DNA of 64,000 nt from Campylorhamphus procurvoides (taxonomy: Eukaryota > Chordata > Aves > Passeriformes > Dendrocolaptidae), in contig WBMV01003263.1 of the NCBI GenBank assembly GCA_013396655.1, forward strand, positions 856,063 to 920,062, written 5' to 3'. Below the pieces are notes generated by a model. That model searched no databases, was not told the DNA's origin, and was given only the letters and a program-made list of their open reading frames with translations. The translations under genes were made by a program, and so were the position numbers. Positions 25,301 to 40,300 of the stretch are shown piece by piece (the first letter of the stretch is position 1; every line of letters begins with the position of its first letter).

Positions 25301-28300
25301 TCAAACATTTTCAGACCTATATTCAGGGTTTTTTGCACAATTTTGGAGTATTCTGGATCCACCTGATTCAAAGACCAGTGAATCCAGCAGAAAATCTTTT
25401 GTTTGCATTGGTAGGCTTCGGATCAAATTTTGCACGCACTTGAAATTTAGTTTTCGATGTCCTCAATGGTGCTAGGAAAGAGGATACCTCCATTTTGAGT
25501 TATTAAGGTTATTTTTTATCACTAACAAAACTCAAGAAGTGTTAGCAGTTGTGTTTACAAATGACATCAATAGGAAGCTGTTTTGGGAGACTCGTGTTGC
25601 CATGCTCCTGTGCTCACTGTTCTTTCTGTAATAGGGAGATTAAAACACAAACTGTTAGCTTTGGAGAAATAAATGGAAAAGAGGTGTGGTTTTGTTCTTT
25701 TAGTGATTGGGAAACTAATATAATAAAGAGAAATTTGACACATCTGGGGAAGGTGAATGCATGGATTTCCTGACAAGGCCTGGAGTCTAGGATTAGAAAC
25801 ATGAAGATGTTTTCTCTTATAAAAATGTGGGAGCACTTTGAAATAGCAGTGAAAGGGCAGTGCATTAGCATGGAAACAGTAATTTGGGAGAAGGGATGCT
25901 GTAGGATGATATACCCATTGAGAACTGTCTTTCATCTTTTACAGGTCACCTGGAGGTTGTTGCCTTACTGATTAACCACGGTGCAGAAGTGACTTGTAAA
26001 GACAAGAAGGGTTACACCCCACTTCATGCAGCTGCATCCAATGGGCAGATTAACATTGTGAAACAACTCCTTAACCTGGGGGTGGAGGTATGTGATAATG
26101 TGCACCTTTGTGGCTTCCATGGTGCTCCATAGGTAGAGATATTCTTTTCTTCTTTCTTATGGATGCTGCTAAAGACATTAGCAGAGCTTTTAAACAAAAG
26201 AGGTCCTATTTCCTGGACCACCTCATGCTTCATGTGCTTTATTAGTTCAAGAGTCAGGAAATGTACTGTATTAAAGAATGTCTGATATGGACAGTAAATT
26301 CTGGACCATATCAGGAAATATATACTGCACCTGCAGAAGAAGATGGGCTAATGAAACTTCCCTTGACTCAGCAATTTCTTTGATATGAGGAGTGGTTATT
26401 CTCAACATATACACTACATACTTCATTAAACAGCAGTTCAGGCTGTTTCAGTTTAGGGACTTGTATTTCTGTAGCTGATGGAGCAGAAAGAAAGGATTAT
26501 TTTCACTCTGGAAAGTAACTTTTGTTCAGGGCGCAGATTTCTCTTTATTATCAGCTCCTCAAAGAATGGTGAGATGACTAGAAGAGCCTGCACTAATCAG
26601 GCAGTTAATCAGAGATGTCAGATAAATCCATTGCATCTTCAGCTTACTTGACCTGCCATAAATTTTCTGGAAGTCCATGTTCACAAGCTGTGGGCTGTGA
26701 AGCTGAAGGGGAATAAGTGTTGCCTGTTATTAGGCAGTTACTGGCATAGCACTGCTTTGACTTCCACATTCTCCACCACTGGGGATATGATCTTTGAGAC
26801 ACCTGTATTTCATGCAAAGCTGTTCATGCCATCCCTCTGTCTTGTCCTATTTTACAGAACAGCAGCTGAATACTAAGTTGGTCATCAAGAAGTAATATGA
26901 TCTTAATTACATCTTTATAATACTGAGCTACTGGAAGTGGTTTCTTACTGAAGTGTAAATGGCTACAGACTTTCACCTTCCCTTCACTCAGATTCCTTCA
27001 CTCCCCTCCCAAAATATATGTGTGGAAAGAGCTCTTATATCTGATTCTGTTCACAAAAGCACAATAGTCACTGTTGTAATTTTTTTAAAAATAAAGATTG
27101 TGAGCTTTTTATTTATTCTGCCTTTCCACTTAAATGTAAAAGCTTTCCAGCTTGTTAGAACTTCTATCGTCATCATTACATAGTTCTGCTATCAGCTTTA
27201 AGCCTCACAGTGGCTTTTAGAAATTGTCAGAAGGATAGGAAGTTACTAATAATAAAGGTGAGGCGTTCCAAGTTAAGCTGTCTGGGAGTATATTTTGTCA
27301 ATGAAATTTGCTGGTGAGAAATATGCCCTGTGACAGTTCAGGCCTCCAGCTATTTCCATGTGCAGTGTGTGATGTATTATGTAAAATGGTAAGCTGATGT
27401 TTGTAATTTTAACTATGTTTCCTTGTCTCATTTTAGATTGATGAAATGAACATCTATGGAAATACTGCACTTCACATTGCCTGTTACAATGGTCAGGATT
27501 CTGTTGTTAATGAGCTGATTGACTATGGTGCTAATGTAAATCAGCCTAATAATAATGGATTCACTCCCTTGCATTTTGCTGCTGCCTCCACTCATGGAGC
27601 ACTGTGTCTTGAACTACTAGTGAATAATGGGGCAGATGTTAATATTCAGGTAAAACTTGCATTCCAGCTCTACAGTTTTACTTTATCCTATTTGCATACC
27701 TCAGGAGGAAACTGTAATAATGAGTATAGCATGGCTTTAAATCTTTGATGGAATTAGAGTGATGCTGAGAATGTTGATCATTAAACTGTTTGGATGAGAT
27801 TACTTCCCAGCAGAGGAGCTCTCAGTGCCTTGATAGATATAATGGCAACTCTGAACTCTAGGCCAGCTGCTCTTTTGAAGGCACAAACCACTATTAAAAT
27901 ACAGTCCTAGGGGCTCTGTCAACATATTATCTCAGGGAATGGTGCTAAGTCAAGAAACTATTTTTTTCTGGTGTTTTTCTTCCCCCTATAATATGGATAT
28001 AATTAAACCTGATTCTAAAAAGTTCCTTTTAACTTTCCAGAGAATAAAAGTTGAATGTTTCTTGTTATCTACTTTAGAGTCTGAGTTTATGAAGTCTGAT
28101 TCTGCTTAGATTACCTGAATGTTCTTCAGGCACAATTGATACATCCTGATGAAGCTGAAAGTGACTTGCTGTTATACAACAGAGTAGTGGTATAGGTACC
28201 AGAAGACTTGAGGTCTCTGAGTTTGTGTAAGATTTTGATTAGTTTAAACTCTGAGTGTTTCAGCTTCCCATTGGTAAAACTAGCATTTAACTCCTACCAT

Positions 28301-31300
28301 TTAGCACTTCTGGCAAGTCCCTTCAGATCAATGAATAGTGAGTGTACTATTTAAACTCAGAATTATTAAAATGAAGTTGGGGATTGTGCTTGCTTGCCAG
28401 TGAAGGTGAAACCCCATGCCCATTGAACATGAAGTGATGTGAGTAGTGAGGCTGGTATCACTCCTGTGCTATTTTCTCATTCCCCGGCTTCCCCAGACTG
28501 TTTCTTTCTCTAGAACCGAAAACATTCTCTACTCATTGTAACTCTCCTTTCATAAGCCTCCCCTGTTTTCTAATTGTCTTTTGTAGACATCCTATTTCTG
28601 ATTGTGTGGAAATTTATTAACAAAACCTTTTTAATATAGTGGGTTTTATTCTGAGATTGTCTATAAAATGCAGATGGATAAACAGGAAATCTCTCACAGA
28701 CTGCTCTTCTACTTTGCTTTATGGTTTCTTTGCTGTTCCTTATTATGACTGAATGGGAAATGTTACTTAAAAATCATCTTCCAGAGTAATGTCATATATC
28801 AGTGGGTTTTCAGCAGGTATTGTGTACAGCCAGGCTGGAAGGACAGGCCCCACTGCAGCCCATTTCCTACTCACTGCTGAGGAACTGTTTTACTTATGTG
28901 CTTATCCCTTCTGCAGTCGACATCATCTATAGGTTGAGTCTTACAAAATGGGGAAGTCAGTGAAAGTTTTACCTGAAGAATAGCTGTAGGATGTTGAGCT
29001 GAGAGTCTTCCAAGTGTTACTACTGCTTTACCTGTTAAGTGGTTGGGTTTATGTTTTGTTTCTGTTAGAGTAAGGATGGGAAGAGCCCACTGCACATGAC
29101 AGCTGTCCATGGGAGGTTCACGCGGTCGCAGACCCTCATTCAGAACGGTGAGTTCCTGTGCCTGTTTAATGATTCCCCAAAAGATTAGACATTTTCAGTG
29201 TTGCAGTTTTCAGTTGTTCTGACCCAGAGTGCTAAGGGACTACTCTGAGGGCTGTTCCAGCAACTGCTGGCTTTGGGCTGCACTGGGAGCTCTCATTCCA
29301 TCGTCTCATCACCCGCTGGGATTTTGGTTGTTATCAAAATCTCATATGTCAGCTGACAGTGGTCCAGGTCACCTATTCAGATTCTTAACCTGAAAATGAG
29401 TTAAAAGTTGTATTTAGATTTTTTCTGCTGAGAAGCAAGTACAATTTTCTTTCTTAAATTATTTCAAAACTAAAAAAAAAAGACCCCAACCCCCCCTCCA
29501 AAAAAACTTTCTGGTTCTCCTCCCTCAGGAGCCCTGCTGTTCTTAAAGTGCAGAGCATTTTCTCCACCCTGCACTCAGCAGCTGTGCTTCTCACACCTCC
29601 CTCAGCTGATCCCTCACCACTGTCTTCATGAAGTGTTGAATAAATACTCTGCAGGGAGGAGTAGGACTTCCTTGTTTGTTCTGGCATAGCCAGGATTTCT
29701 GATTATCAGGCATCTTTTTTTGTCTAAGAACACCACAGAGTAAAATTATTATTGTTGGAGATCTGGCAGAAGCCTGTTTCTGATTGACAGAGTTTGCTAT
29801 TACTGGTTCTTTACTTAAGTTTCCTAGTTTGGGATGGTCTGGGGCTTGTTCACTGGTTGGGGGTTTTTTTTGTTTTCCAAAATCCCAAACTTGAAACTGA
29901 AGTGGGAGATGTTGAAGATACCTGAACAGTTGTAGTGTAAATGTAATGACATTTACATTTAAACAAGATTGTATTTTAAAATGGAGTCTGCAGTACACCA
30001 TGCTTCTTTCAGGTCGTTGTGCCAATTGTTTTCATATCTTTCCTGGGATAAAATAAAAGTGGTTTTGAGTAAACTGTAAGAAACTGTTTTAAAGCCATTT
30101 TTAGTTGTTTAGTCTAATATGCTTTCTGACCTAGAGCCATTGCTTGCTCACTGTCAGATTTTTTTTGTGAAAAACTGGCAGTTCTTCATCTGTCCTTCAC
30201 ATCTCTCTGTTCTTCTTCAGGTTACTTAGGTTTCGTTTCTTCCTCTATTCATTTGCTGTCCCTCTAATTTTAGTATTGTACATAGATCTGATTACAACTG
30301 ACTTCAGGCCTCAGTGCCATGGGATATTGTGGAAGAGAGAAATGTCAATGTTTTAAAGAAATGGAGTTTCATTCTGCAGTACTTACTGAGTTGGCTAAAG
30401 ATGTCTCAATTTCTGGTTGCTGTCTCTAGCTACTTGAAGAATGGATTACTTTACAATTGGGAAACTGCAAATGTGATATCTGTCTTTAAAAATGGGGAAG
30501 AAGAAATGCTGGAGAATTTTACATAGGTCAGCCAAAGTGGGCAATATTTTGCATAGATTTCTCATGAGTAAAAGAAGCTGAAACATCACAATTGTCTTCT
30601 ATAGTATTTTAACAGGCTTTGTTCCTCAGCTTTTCTGTGGACTGATAACATTGGAATGGAAAACTTGCACTGGTGGAGGCTCCATCCCAGGAAATCTATT
30701 GCAGCATTTCACTGACCTTTATTTATTGTTAGAAAATCATAGAATGGCCTGGGTTGGAAGGGACCTTAAGTATAATCTCATTATAACCCCTCTGCCATGG
30801 GCAGGAGCACCTTCCACTAGATCAGGTTGCTCAGAGCCCCATCCAACCTGGCCTTGGACACTTCCAGGGGTGGGGCATCCACAACTTCTCTGGGCATATT
30901 GTATAGTGCTTTACAAGAACTTTTCTTGCTGTGGTTATGGCCTCATCTCCTGTGAATAGTGGACATGTGGTAAACATTACCATATACTGACACCGGAAGG
31001 ACTCTTTGTGTGCTTTCATGAAATATTCTCACAGCAAACTAGCAGAGTATTAAAATATTATAGTGTTGGTGCGTAACTTTGAAAAACCATACTCAGCGAC
31101 TTGTAATAAATGGATTGTTGCTGAAATAGAAGGTGAGTGAGAGAGTTTTCAGTTTCCCTTCTGGGTCTGAAACTATCCCGTGTTTTCATTAAAAGCTTGG
31201 ATAATGGAATAGAAAATGTGCTTTTAACATTTGGAGGAAAAAAATGAATTTGGGAGAGACTGCTAGTTTGGCAGAAGGTGGAGTCAGAATGAAAAATGAT

Positions 31301-34300
31301 CCTGTAAAACTGGAGACAGAAAGTTATAATGCAAGCAAAGCAAAAGAAAGGTCACACGCAGAGGCAATTGGACAAGTTCAGAATGGCAACAACCAGGTGG
31401 GTGGCAGTTCCTTAAGAAAGGATCTGGGGCTTTTAGCGGATCAGAAATTTGTTGACCACAGTCAACAATGTCACGGTGCTCTAAAAAGTGATAACCAATG
31501 TCCAGGGTGCTATGCAAAGTACAGGAGTGCATAGACAGCAGTGTAGCCAGCAGGCATGAAGTAATTCTTTTTGCTCAGCAGTGGAAGACATCAGCTGTAG
31601 TACTGGTTTTGGCTTTTGACTTTTTACTTCCAGAAGGATGCAGGCCAGCTGGAGAGGACTGGGGGAAGGATGAGAATAGTTGGAGTGGAGTAAACCTGGC
31701 TTTCAAGGAGAGACTGAAAAAATTATAGTGCTTGGCCCAAAAAGAAAGCAGGGATTTGATCATAATCTATCTAAAGAAAGAATATTTTTCCTCCTTGTGA
31801 GGATAAAGCACAAGATGCCAGGCTTAAATTATGAGGAAGGGTTCTACTTAAGCACTGTTTGGCTGTTCTTTGGTAACACACAGAAAAAGCACACAACATA
31901 CTTGTTTGCGGTGTGCTCCTGATGGCCTCCTGAACAAAATCTATTGTCTTACAGGCAGGGTTGAGTGGCAATGCCTTTGTGAATAAGGGCACAGTTTCAG
32001 CAGGTTATTTTCTTATTTTAGTTCAAAGCATCCATTTGCACTTTTAGATTGGCAGCAAGTTCAAATCCTGTACTTGACCCTTGTATATCACCTTGTTTCA
32101 CCTATTTCACACCCCTTTTCCCCCACCACTGCAGAGGTAAAAATGCTGCTGCCAGATGTCATTCTGCACCAGTGGCTGGCAGCCGACAGCTTGCTGTGTG
32201 CTGGTGCTTGGTCTGTGAAATTTAGTGTCTCTCTGGCTGAATTGGTCACACTGCATTCTCTAGAGAGAAATAGCACTTGTGGTCACAAGTTCAGGCTGAG
32301 TCTTCCACTGTTAAACTATGTGACAATGTCTTTGCAGGAGGGGAAATCGACTGTGTTGATAAGGATGGTAACACCCCTCTGCACGTGGCTGCGAGATACG
32401 GACATGAGCTTTTGATTAACACCCTCATAACCAGCGGAGCCGACACTGCCAAGTAGGTGGCTCAAGTGGGGCTGTTTCTAATGATCAAATGTTCTCTCTG
32501 GTGCCTGGAAACACAGTTGCTGCTCAGGTTCTGAAGTGGGAAGGTTAAAATGGATAAGCATAATTGTACTGTACTTCAGTGGGATTAAAATATGAACAAT
32601 TGGAAAGTGCAAAGGGGAAGGAAATTGCTGAGTTCTTATTGTGCCCAGTTCCATGATTACAAGTGGTACAAGCACTGCTTTTTTCTGAAACATTGGTGTG
32701 ACACAGTGGTATTAATGTAAATGAAGTACATATATATAAAATTTTATTTTTTTTGGAGTGCATCTTGATCATCCAGAAAGTCGATAGCAATGGATTTATA
32801 TAGGAAACTTAATTTAAAAAAATTCAGATGTTTTCCAAGGGAATCATGTATATATTCCTAAGTGTGTAAATTAGCCTAATGTTTAGTGACCTTTCTTACA
32901 TGGTGACTACTCTTTTGCCTTATACCTTTTGTTATGACAGAGGATAAATAATAGAAATGCAGTATTGCAAAGCAGATGTTAGAAAGTATTTCTGATCTCA
33001 GTATAACTAGAGCCCGTCTTGATGCTGCATGATTTCTGATATTTATGTGGCTGAATTTGGCAGTCTTTTTCAAATAGAAGGACAAGGAGTTAAAATTAGA
33101 CACATTTCTAAATGTTGTTAGTGCTTTCTGCTTCAATTCAAGATTTTATTTTTTTCTCCTCTTATACATCTGTCAAGACTGCACCCACAATATGATTAAT
33201 ATCGTCAACATTGGCATGTGCTTGATTATTAATACCTGAGTATTTTTTAGTTATGGTCAGGTTCTTATAGTCTGTCCAAAGAAAATAGCAAACCTGAACA
33301 TAAACAAAGGGGTCGGAGATCAGGGTAATGCAATGCCATGAGGGATATCTGTACCAGGTGTTTAATTGCAGCATCTGTTTGCATAATTGTAGGGTTTTGG
33401 CTACTACCTCTGCATGTCTCCAAAATTTAATTTGTCTTCTACCTACAGCCTGCCATACAAATCAGTGACTTCTGACTTACTTAGTTAGGAAGACCTGCTT
33501 TCAAATGCAAATGAGCTGGTTTCAATTTCGAAGATACTTGCAGCTCTCGGTATTTTGTTTGTTTGCTTGATGATATTTAAGGAAGGGACACATTTGCCCA
33601 TACTCCTCTGTCAAGTACAACTGTTGCCATGCAAACCCAGAAGGTGGAACTGATCTTCAATTGGCATGGGTAATGAAATTCCACAGGCTTCAGCTGACAT
33701 CACTGGATTTTATTAATACAGCCAGCACGACGATCTCAGTGTCTAAATAGAAGTGTATGTTTTTCCTATCTCCCTCTCCAGTACAGTCTGTCTCAGTGTG
33801 TTATCTTGAGGGCTTAAGGGAAAATGAGATGCAATGGGATAGCCCACTCTTGGAATCAGAGTTATCCAGTTAGAAATTTCTATTTCACAGTTGGGTGACT
33901 GGAACATTGATCAAATAAAATACTTTTTCCAGCAGCAGAAATAAGTGAAATAAGAAGTTGGCTCAGAGATACCAGGCAGATCAAAATGATGCTACTGTCT
34001 GTGCTAAATGTGCTTTCATATGTGGCACATATAAATAAATCTGGCTGAGCTCCTTGAATGGGCTTAGAAAAGAGAATTCTGCAGTGCTGTTAGCAACAAC
34101 TGCAGGCAGCTCAGTCAGTCTTGGAGGTAACTGCATTTGGAGGAGGAAGCGATGGGAGGAACCAGTGGGAACAGCACTGTAGAAGTGGGACACTGGTTAG
34201 TAGATGTGCAGATAGTGTGTTTTAATGGAAACCAACCAAAGCATGCTGAGTGGAAATCTTGACCTAAAAGATGAATGATACTGTGTTAGATAATAGGTGG

Positions 34301-37300
34301 AGGAGGAGATGGAGGGAAATGGGTGCAGGAAGAAGTGTAGCAATACAGGATGTCCAATGTTACCTTAAATTAATGAATCTACAGCTAGAAAATGCAATCT
34401 GTGTGTACAGATGCAGCAGCTCAGTGAGGCTTGCAGTGTTTTCTTCGGAGAAGAGGCAGTCAGGCTGTCTCTTAATAGATTTACTCTAAGATGTAGATGC
34501 TGACTCCAGCAAAATTAAAATTTGTCAGGACCACAAGTCACTCCTCAGTGTAGTGAAACAGGAAGGAGGACACATTTAATGTGAGTACCAAGGAAGAACA
34601 GGCCTATTGATTCTGGAAAGAATAAGTTTTTTAAAAACAAACCCAAATTAGTGAAATATGGTTTTGTGTAAAATATTGGAGAGAGCAAGATATCTTTATA
34701 AATGTTCACAATAATTTCTGTCTAAAGCTTCGTAAGTAATTGTGATTTATGGTGAGTCTTGTAGAAACACAAGTTCCTTTGTCTTTGGGTCTGTATCTGA
34801 AATCCTCTTCCATGAGGTGATTGTCCTCTTCCACCCACCAATTGTCTTGCAGAAATGAAGGACTGATATGAATCTATCTGCTGTTCCAGAGCTTGTAATT
34901 TAAAAAAAGTCTATCTGCTGAAGCAGGCAGTAGATGATAATCTTATTGAGCTAGTTGGCTTCAGAGGCTCTGTGTTTATGTGCACTTGGAGACCTGCCAG
35001 TAGGATAATATTTCTAGAATAACAAAATGCCTTACACAAAACAATGCTGAATGGCAGACACCAAGATCTCCAAACACAAAAGTATTCTAAGACAGTGAGT
35101 ACTGTCATGCCAAGGGACTGAACCGGGATGATTTGCTGATATTAATTAGAGTTGCTGAGTGCTTTAAAGACTATGTGGTTGTCTGATACAGATTTAGCCT
35201 AATGATAGGTGCCTACTTTTCTTTTTTCACCGATCATGTCTGCTCTGAGAAGTTTACAGTGTAATTGAAAAGAGGGTTGGTCATGTGTTTAAAGGAAGGA
35301 AAAAGTGGAAGGGAGCGTGAGGAAAGTAGCTGGAGCAAATAGGAAAATCAGATTAATAGTTCTTAGGATGTAAAAGAAAACTGACATGGCAGCCTAAAGG
35401 AAAGTGTGAAGAGTCATCAGCTACTCCAGCCCCAGGAGAGAGAGCGGGGGAAGGAGGGGAGGCTTTGTAAGCTCACATGAGAATTGTCTAAAGGATGTTA
35501 AACTGCAGAAAAGAGCTGTGCTTCAGAAATAACACACAGAAGATCTTGGAATTTACTTTTACCTCAGAATGGCAGTTGCAGGATGTGTAGCTGGTGCAGA
35601 AATTTGTGCATCCCACACTGGGCAATTGACTCCAAGCTTTATCTGCCCTCCCTTACCTTTGCTTTGCCTTGAATTTTTAGAAACCCTCCTGCCACAGTCT
35701 GTTCAAAGCATAATGCCAAGATTTTGCTACTTCAGAGTATTTTTAACTCCCAAGAAGGCTGTTAAGGAAATTCAGATAAAAATAATGGCAGGCACCAAGG
35801 AAGAATCTTCCTAGAAAGGGATTTAAAAAAACACTGCCTTTCTGGAAGGCTCTTTTGGTGTGCTGTGTCTGTGTGCAACCTGCATTTTCACATGGGGCTG
35901 TGTAATGAGCTGTTGTGCCTTTCAGGTGTGGGATCCACAACATGTTCCCCTTACACTTGGCAGCGCTGAATGCCCACTCAGACTGCTGCAGGAAATTGTT
36001 GTCCTCGGGTAAGTCAATCCCACAGTAGTGTCCTCGGAGCTCGAGTACTTGTGTGTCTCTGCTGCCTCTGGCCCCCTTATGCTCATTGTTGTGAACTATT
36101 CCAGTGGAGTGTTTGGCTGTGTGGTGCAGCATACCCAAGTGGGCAAGGCTTTCCTAACTACTTCCTCGCATCCCGTGTTGTTCATGCCCAAAGCTCTTTC
36201 CTCCTGGCAGGTTCAGAGAGCTTATATTAATTCAGCAGGAGGAGTGAGGACATTTAGGACCCTTTTCCAAACTGTAGGAATGTGAGATACTGTTTAGTTT
36301 CATGGGTTTTTCCCACCAACTCCTGCCAAAGGAATAATTCACAAATTGTCTCCTTGGGGTCTGCATTGGCACAGGTATTTACATCTCACTGAAGATGATG
36401 TATTTTAGATATGGCTGAAGAGTGTTTCTGAATTCATATGGAGTTAAGGAGTTGGGGTGGCCAAAGCTCTGTGGGCATGAGAAGGGAAATGAGTGAAGGT
36501 GTAGTGTCAAGAGAGCAGTCTTGGGATCCTCACCAGAGCCCAAAGCACAGGAAGCAGGAGCTTGCTGATGCAACCATTTCAAAGAGGCACTGATCAGAGG
36601 CCAAATTTCAAATTCTTTTGTTTTTTTCCAAGCAAGAGTTCCCATGAGTTAAAAAATCAGAAGGCAGATCATGTATCTTCTAGAAAACTCCTTCATGACT
36701 TAACATGTAAAATGTCCCACCTCTACTTTTCCCCCTAAACTATCCTGTAGAATATAAAAGAAATTTGAAAAATGGTAACTACATACCCCATGTGGTGTGC
36801 TCTGGCCTCAACCACTAGATTGGGAAGGAAGAGAAAATACTCTGGGTGACCAGAGTTAACACTGCCAGGCTTGTATCTTTGGCCTTTTGCATCTTCATGA
36901 ATATCCCTGCATGCTCCTGGAAGCCTCTTTCCAATCTCCAAACCACACACAATAAAAACAGCCCCAGTTCATGTTTAGGCTGACTCTGTGGCCCGTCTTC
37001 ATGTTTTCTGTGCTCATGTCCTGCTGTCACAGTCCTCTTGATAAGTATCTGCCTCATAAATGCCTGTCCTATGGCTGTAAAGAGGGATGTGGTGCAGAGC
37101 TGGATGCGGAAATAGATGCTCGTCAACTTTGCAGCTCTTTTTATAGAGCTGCCCAAGCGGAGCAGCTGCTCGCCGTTCCCGTGACAACCCCTCTCTGACT
37201 GTAGTTGCTTGCGTTCTGTTTTTTTCCAACTAACTGATTTTTTCTGTCTCTGCGATGTTTCTTGTGGTTTAACTAGGACAAAAGTATAGCATAGTGTCCT

Positions 37301-40300
37301 TGTTTAGTAATGAGCACGTGCTGTCTGCAGGCTTTGAAATAGACACCCCCGATAGTTTTGGAAGAACGTGCCTCCACGCTGCCGCTGCAGGAGGGTGAGT
37401 AGCTCTGACTGTGCCTGCCTGAAGTGATGCTGGGGCTTCACTGCAGGTTTGGTGCCAGCCGACTTGACTGGGCCATCCACAGGGGAATTCGTTGCTGTGC
37501 CAGGGAAGCAAAACAGCCTGATGCCAAAACTGAGGCACTTGAGGCTGTCCTTTACTACTGCACTCGTGTATGGGTGTGCTGGGGTGTGATTTGAAGCATG
37601 GGTTTCAGGCATCGGGCAAAACTCTTTGTTTTCGTGCCCCTGTGAAGACTGCTTCAGTTTCAGCTGTCACTGAGGGCCAGCACTGTGCAGGACATCATCA
37701 GTTCCGAGGGTACAGCAAGTGAGGAGTGGGAGCTCTAGCTCCTGGGATGCTGCTGGCAGGGGAGTTATTCCTGGCCCCTGCCTTTGGAACTGCGTTCTTG
37801 TCTGAAAACGCAGTGCCCATCAGATTGCAGCCTTGGAGGGCAAGTGCAGTTCATCCCCCTCTTTCTGAATTTTCAGGTGCTGGTTTAAAGGTTTCTGAAA
37901 GAAAAACCAACAAACCAAAGTAATGACAAAAATCCAACCCAAACCCAACCTACAAACTGGAAAGTCAAAAGTCCTCTCAGGGTGATGCATTCCTGTCAAG
38001 TGCTGGGAGGCCAGAAATGGAAATTGCAATGAAAATTGAAATATCTCAATTTAAGCTGTAAATGTAGCATCCAGTTAGTATAGATATTTCCAAATAATTG
38101 TCAGTGAAGTGCTATGATATTAACCTAGCAAAAGGACAAAACATTTGGCAAGCATTGAGTTTTGACTCTTCTGTTGAGTACTTTATGGCTCAGAAAACAG
38201 CTGAAATGGAACCTTGGCTATAGCCCATCTTGAATTCTCCGTGGTTATAGCGAGCAGAAATGCTCATCCAGAGCACATGCTTGGCAATCTTTCTGGATGT
38301 TGCTTTTTCTTCTCAGTGAACCAAAATGTATATGATGAAGTTTTAGTTACTAAAAAAAAAAATCAACTAATAAAATTGATCCAAAAACTGTTTTATTATT
38401 CTTATGGTATTACTCTTCCTGATACTTCTCTCACATTACTGGAGGAGATATGACAGTTGCTTGGATAGAGATTATTATAATATAGTTCAGATGCTACCTC
38501 TTGATAGTACTGCACCCCTAAAGAATAATAAAAACATACTGGAAGTCTTAAAGAGAAGCAGAGGCTTCATAAGAAGCAAAAGTGGCTCATGAAAATAAAC
38601 CATACTTTCCCAGTGGCTTACTATAATTGTCATCACTAGCAAGTGGTTTTATTTTTAGTACATTGTGGTGAGCGTTCTCTTGTTATCTTATGCAATTGCA
38701 ATTTAGAGTAGGGATCAACATACTCCAAACTATTGCATAATTTCATCCAGTCCTTTTTTCCTGTAGCTGGAGGTATATAGAAGGCATTAGTTTTTTTTCC
38801 TGACACATGTCTGTTACTCCTGTTACATTAATGGGAGCTGCATGGGTGCTAGGAAAAGAACATACTTCAAAGGTCTGATTGGGAACACAAGCGATTCGTT
38901 GCCTCTGTGAATGACAAAGATTCTTGGAGAGTACTGCACTTCTTTATGTCACTTTCTGGTTTGGAGTCATACATTTATTAGCATGAATTACAAAAGATGT
39001 TAGAATTCAGCCAGTTTGTTTCCTATTAAAAATTACCTGGCTTTAAACAAGATGAAGAAACTGCTGTGATGTGGTGAATTCCCCTCCTCTTATATAAATG
39101 CAATGTTGATATGACAATCACATTTAATAGCTATGCCCTTTATTCAGCAGAGCACTTGGAGATGAGCTTAAATCTATCAAATAGTCGATAAATCGTATGA
39201 GAATAAACCTAAAAGTCACTCCTGTGATTGTATCTCACTAAGTAAACAGGATTTGGGCAAAGTGCTTACTGTTGAATGCTTTGCTGAATGGGGGTGGACT
39301 TCGTTAAATGTCACCTCTTCATTATTAGACTGGCATTTTAGAGGCAACAACTTTCTTTTAAAATACCAGTTCAGTGTGGGAAGCACTAGAGTACAGCTCT
39401 CATTGAAAATCTCCAAACGCACTGAATTCAGATCACATTTACTGTGCTCTCTTTGGAAAATTTATTTCTTTTTCTCTTCTCCAGAAAAGAAATTTGACAT
39501 TTTCTAAAAAAAAAAAATTGAAAATAGTGTTTTTAAAGCTTCGTTTCTCTGTTTGAATTTCACATTGTAGTTGGTGTGCCATGTTTTTGCACAGCAAGTA
39601 GTAAAAAAAATAGAGTAACTTTTTCCTTTTGGGGGATAGGGGGCAATGCAGATGTAAGCTTCTGTTTTGTTCACATTTTGTTTCCTTTACTTCTCTTTCC
39701 AGTAATGTAGAATGTATAAAACTCTTGCAAAGCAGTGGAGCAGATTTTAATAAGAAGGACAAACGTGGAAGGTAGGTAAATTATGAAACTCTTTTAAAAA
39801 AGAAAGAATGTAGCAGGCAAGAAAGAAAGGCCACATCAGTCTGGAAATCATATGTTCTGTAAAAATGGCAGTAAAATAAAGTAGTTTGGCCTTCTCCACA
39901 GAACTCTTGCTGCTGCAGTGATATGCCAGACAGACAGGTGCAGACTTCATTAAATACATTAAAGCCATACCACCCTTTTGAGGTTTCTGTTTTAAAAATA
40001 TCACAGGTTTTCTTTTTTCCTTATTGCCTAAATCCTCATGGTTATGTGCCCGAGTCAGCATCTGGGTTATGATGGCAGGACAGCTGCTGTTTGATGCTCT
40101 TCCTAGAGGATTCCCCCCATATGAAGTGTTGCTATGCCAGCTGAAGAGAATGCTGCAAGGGACACTGTGCTTTGCTCTGCCTCCCCACGGGGAGAAAGCA
40201 GAGTGTATGTAGAGCCACAGCAAAGGGAATAGGTGGGTTGCAAGACACAGGCTGATGATCTGCATCCTATTAGATTTTGTAGGAGCACGAGGACCTCCTA

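Larger units (their letters stand above)
29148..32337 (+). other. ANKRD44: Intron 8 (3.2 kb), retrotransposon-rich
   Basis: Phase-1 intron. Most of its second half is CR1-derived: reverse-transcriptase remnants on the + strand at 30,314-30,530, an antisense CR1 3' end at 30,734-30,912, and more + strand CR1 sequence at about 31,240-31,790. An A/C-rich tract lies at 29,470-29,507. Confidence 0.85.

Noticed and set aside
29591..30025. 144-codon open frame on the - strand in intron 8
   Set aside because: Low-complexity, no recognisable motif, no sign of a processed pseudogene (no poly-A tail or target duplication).
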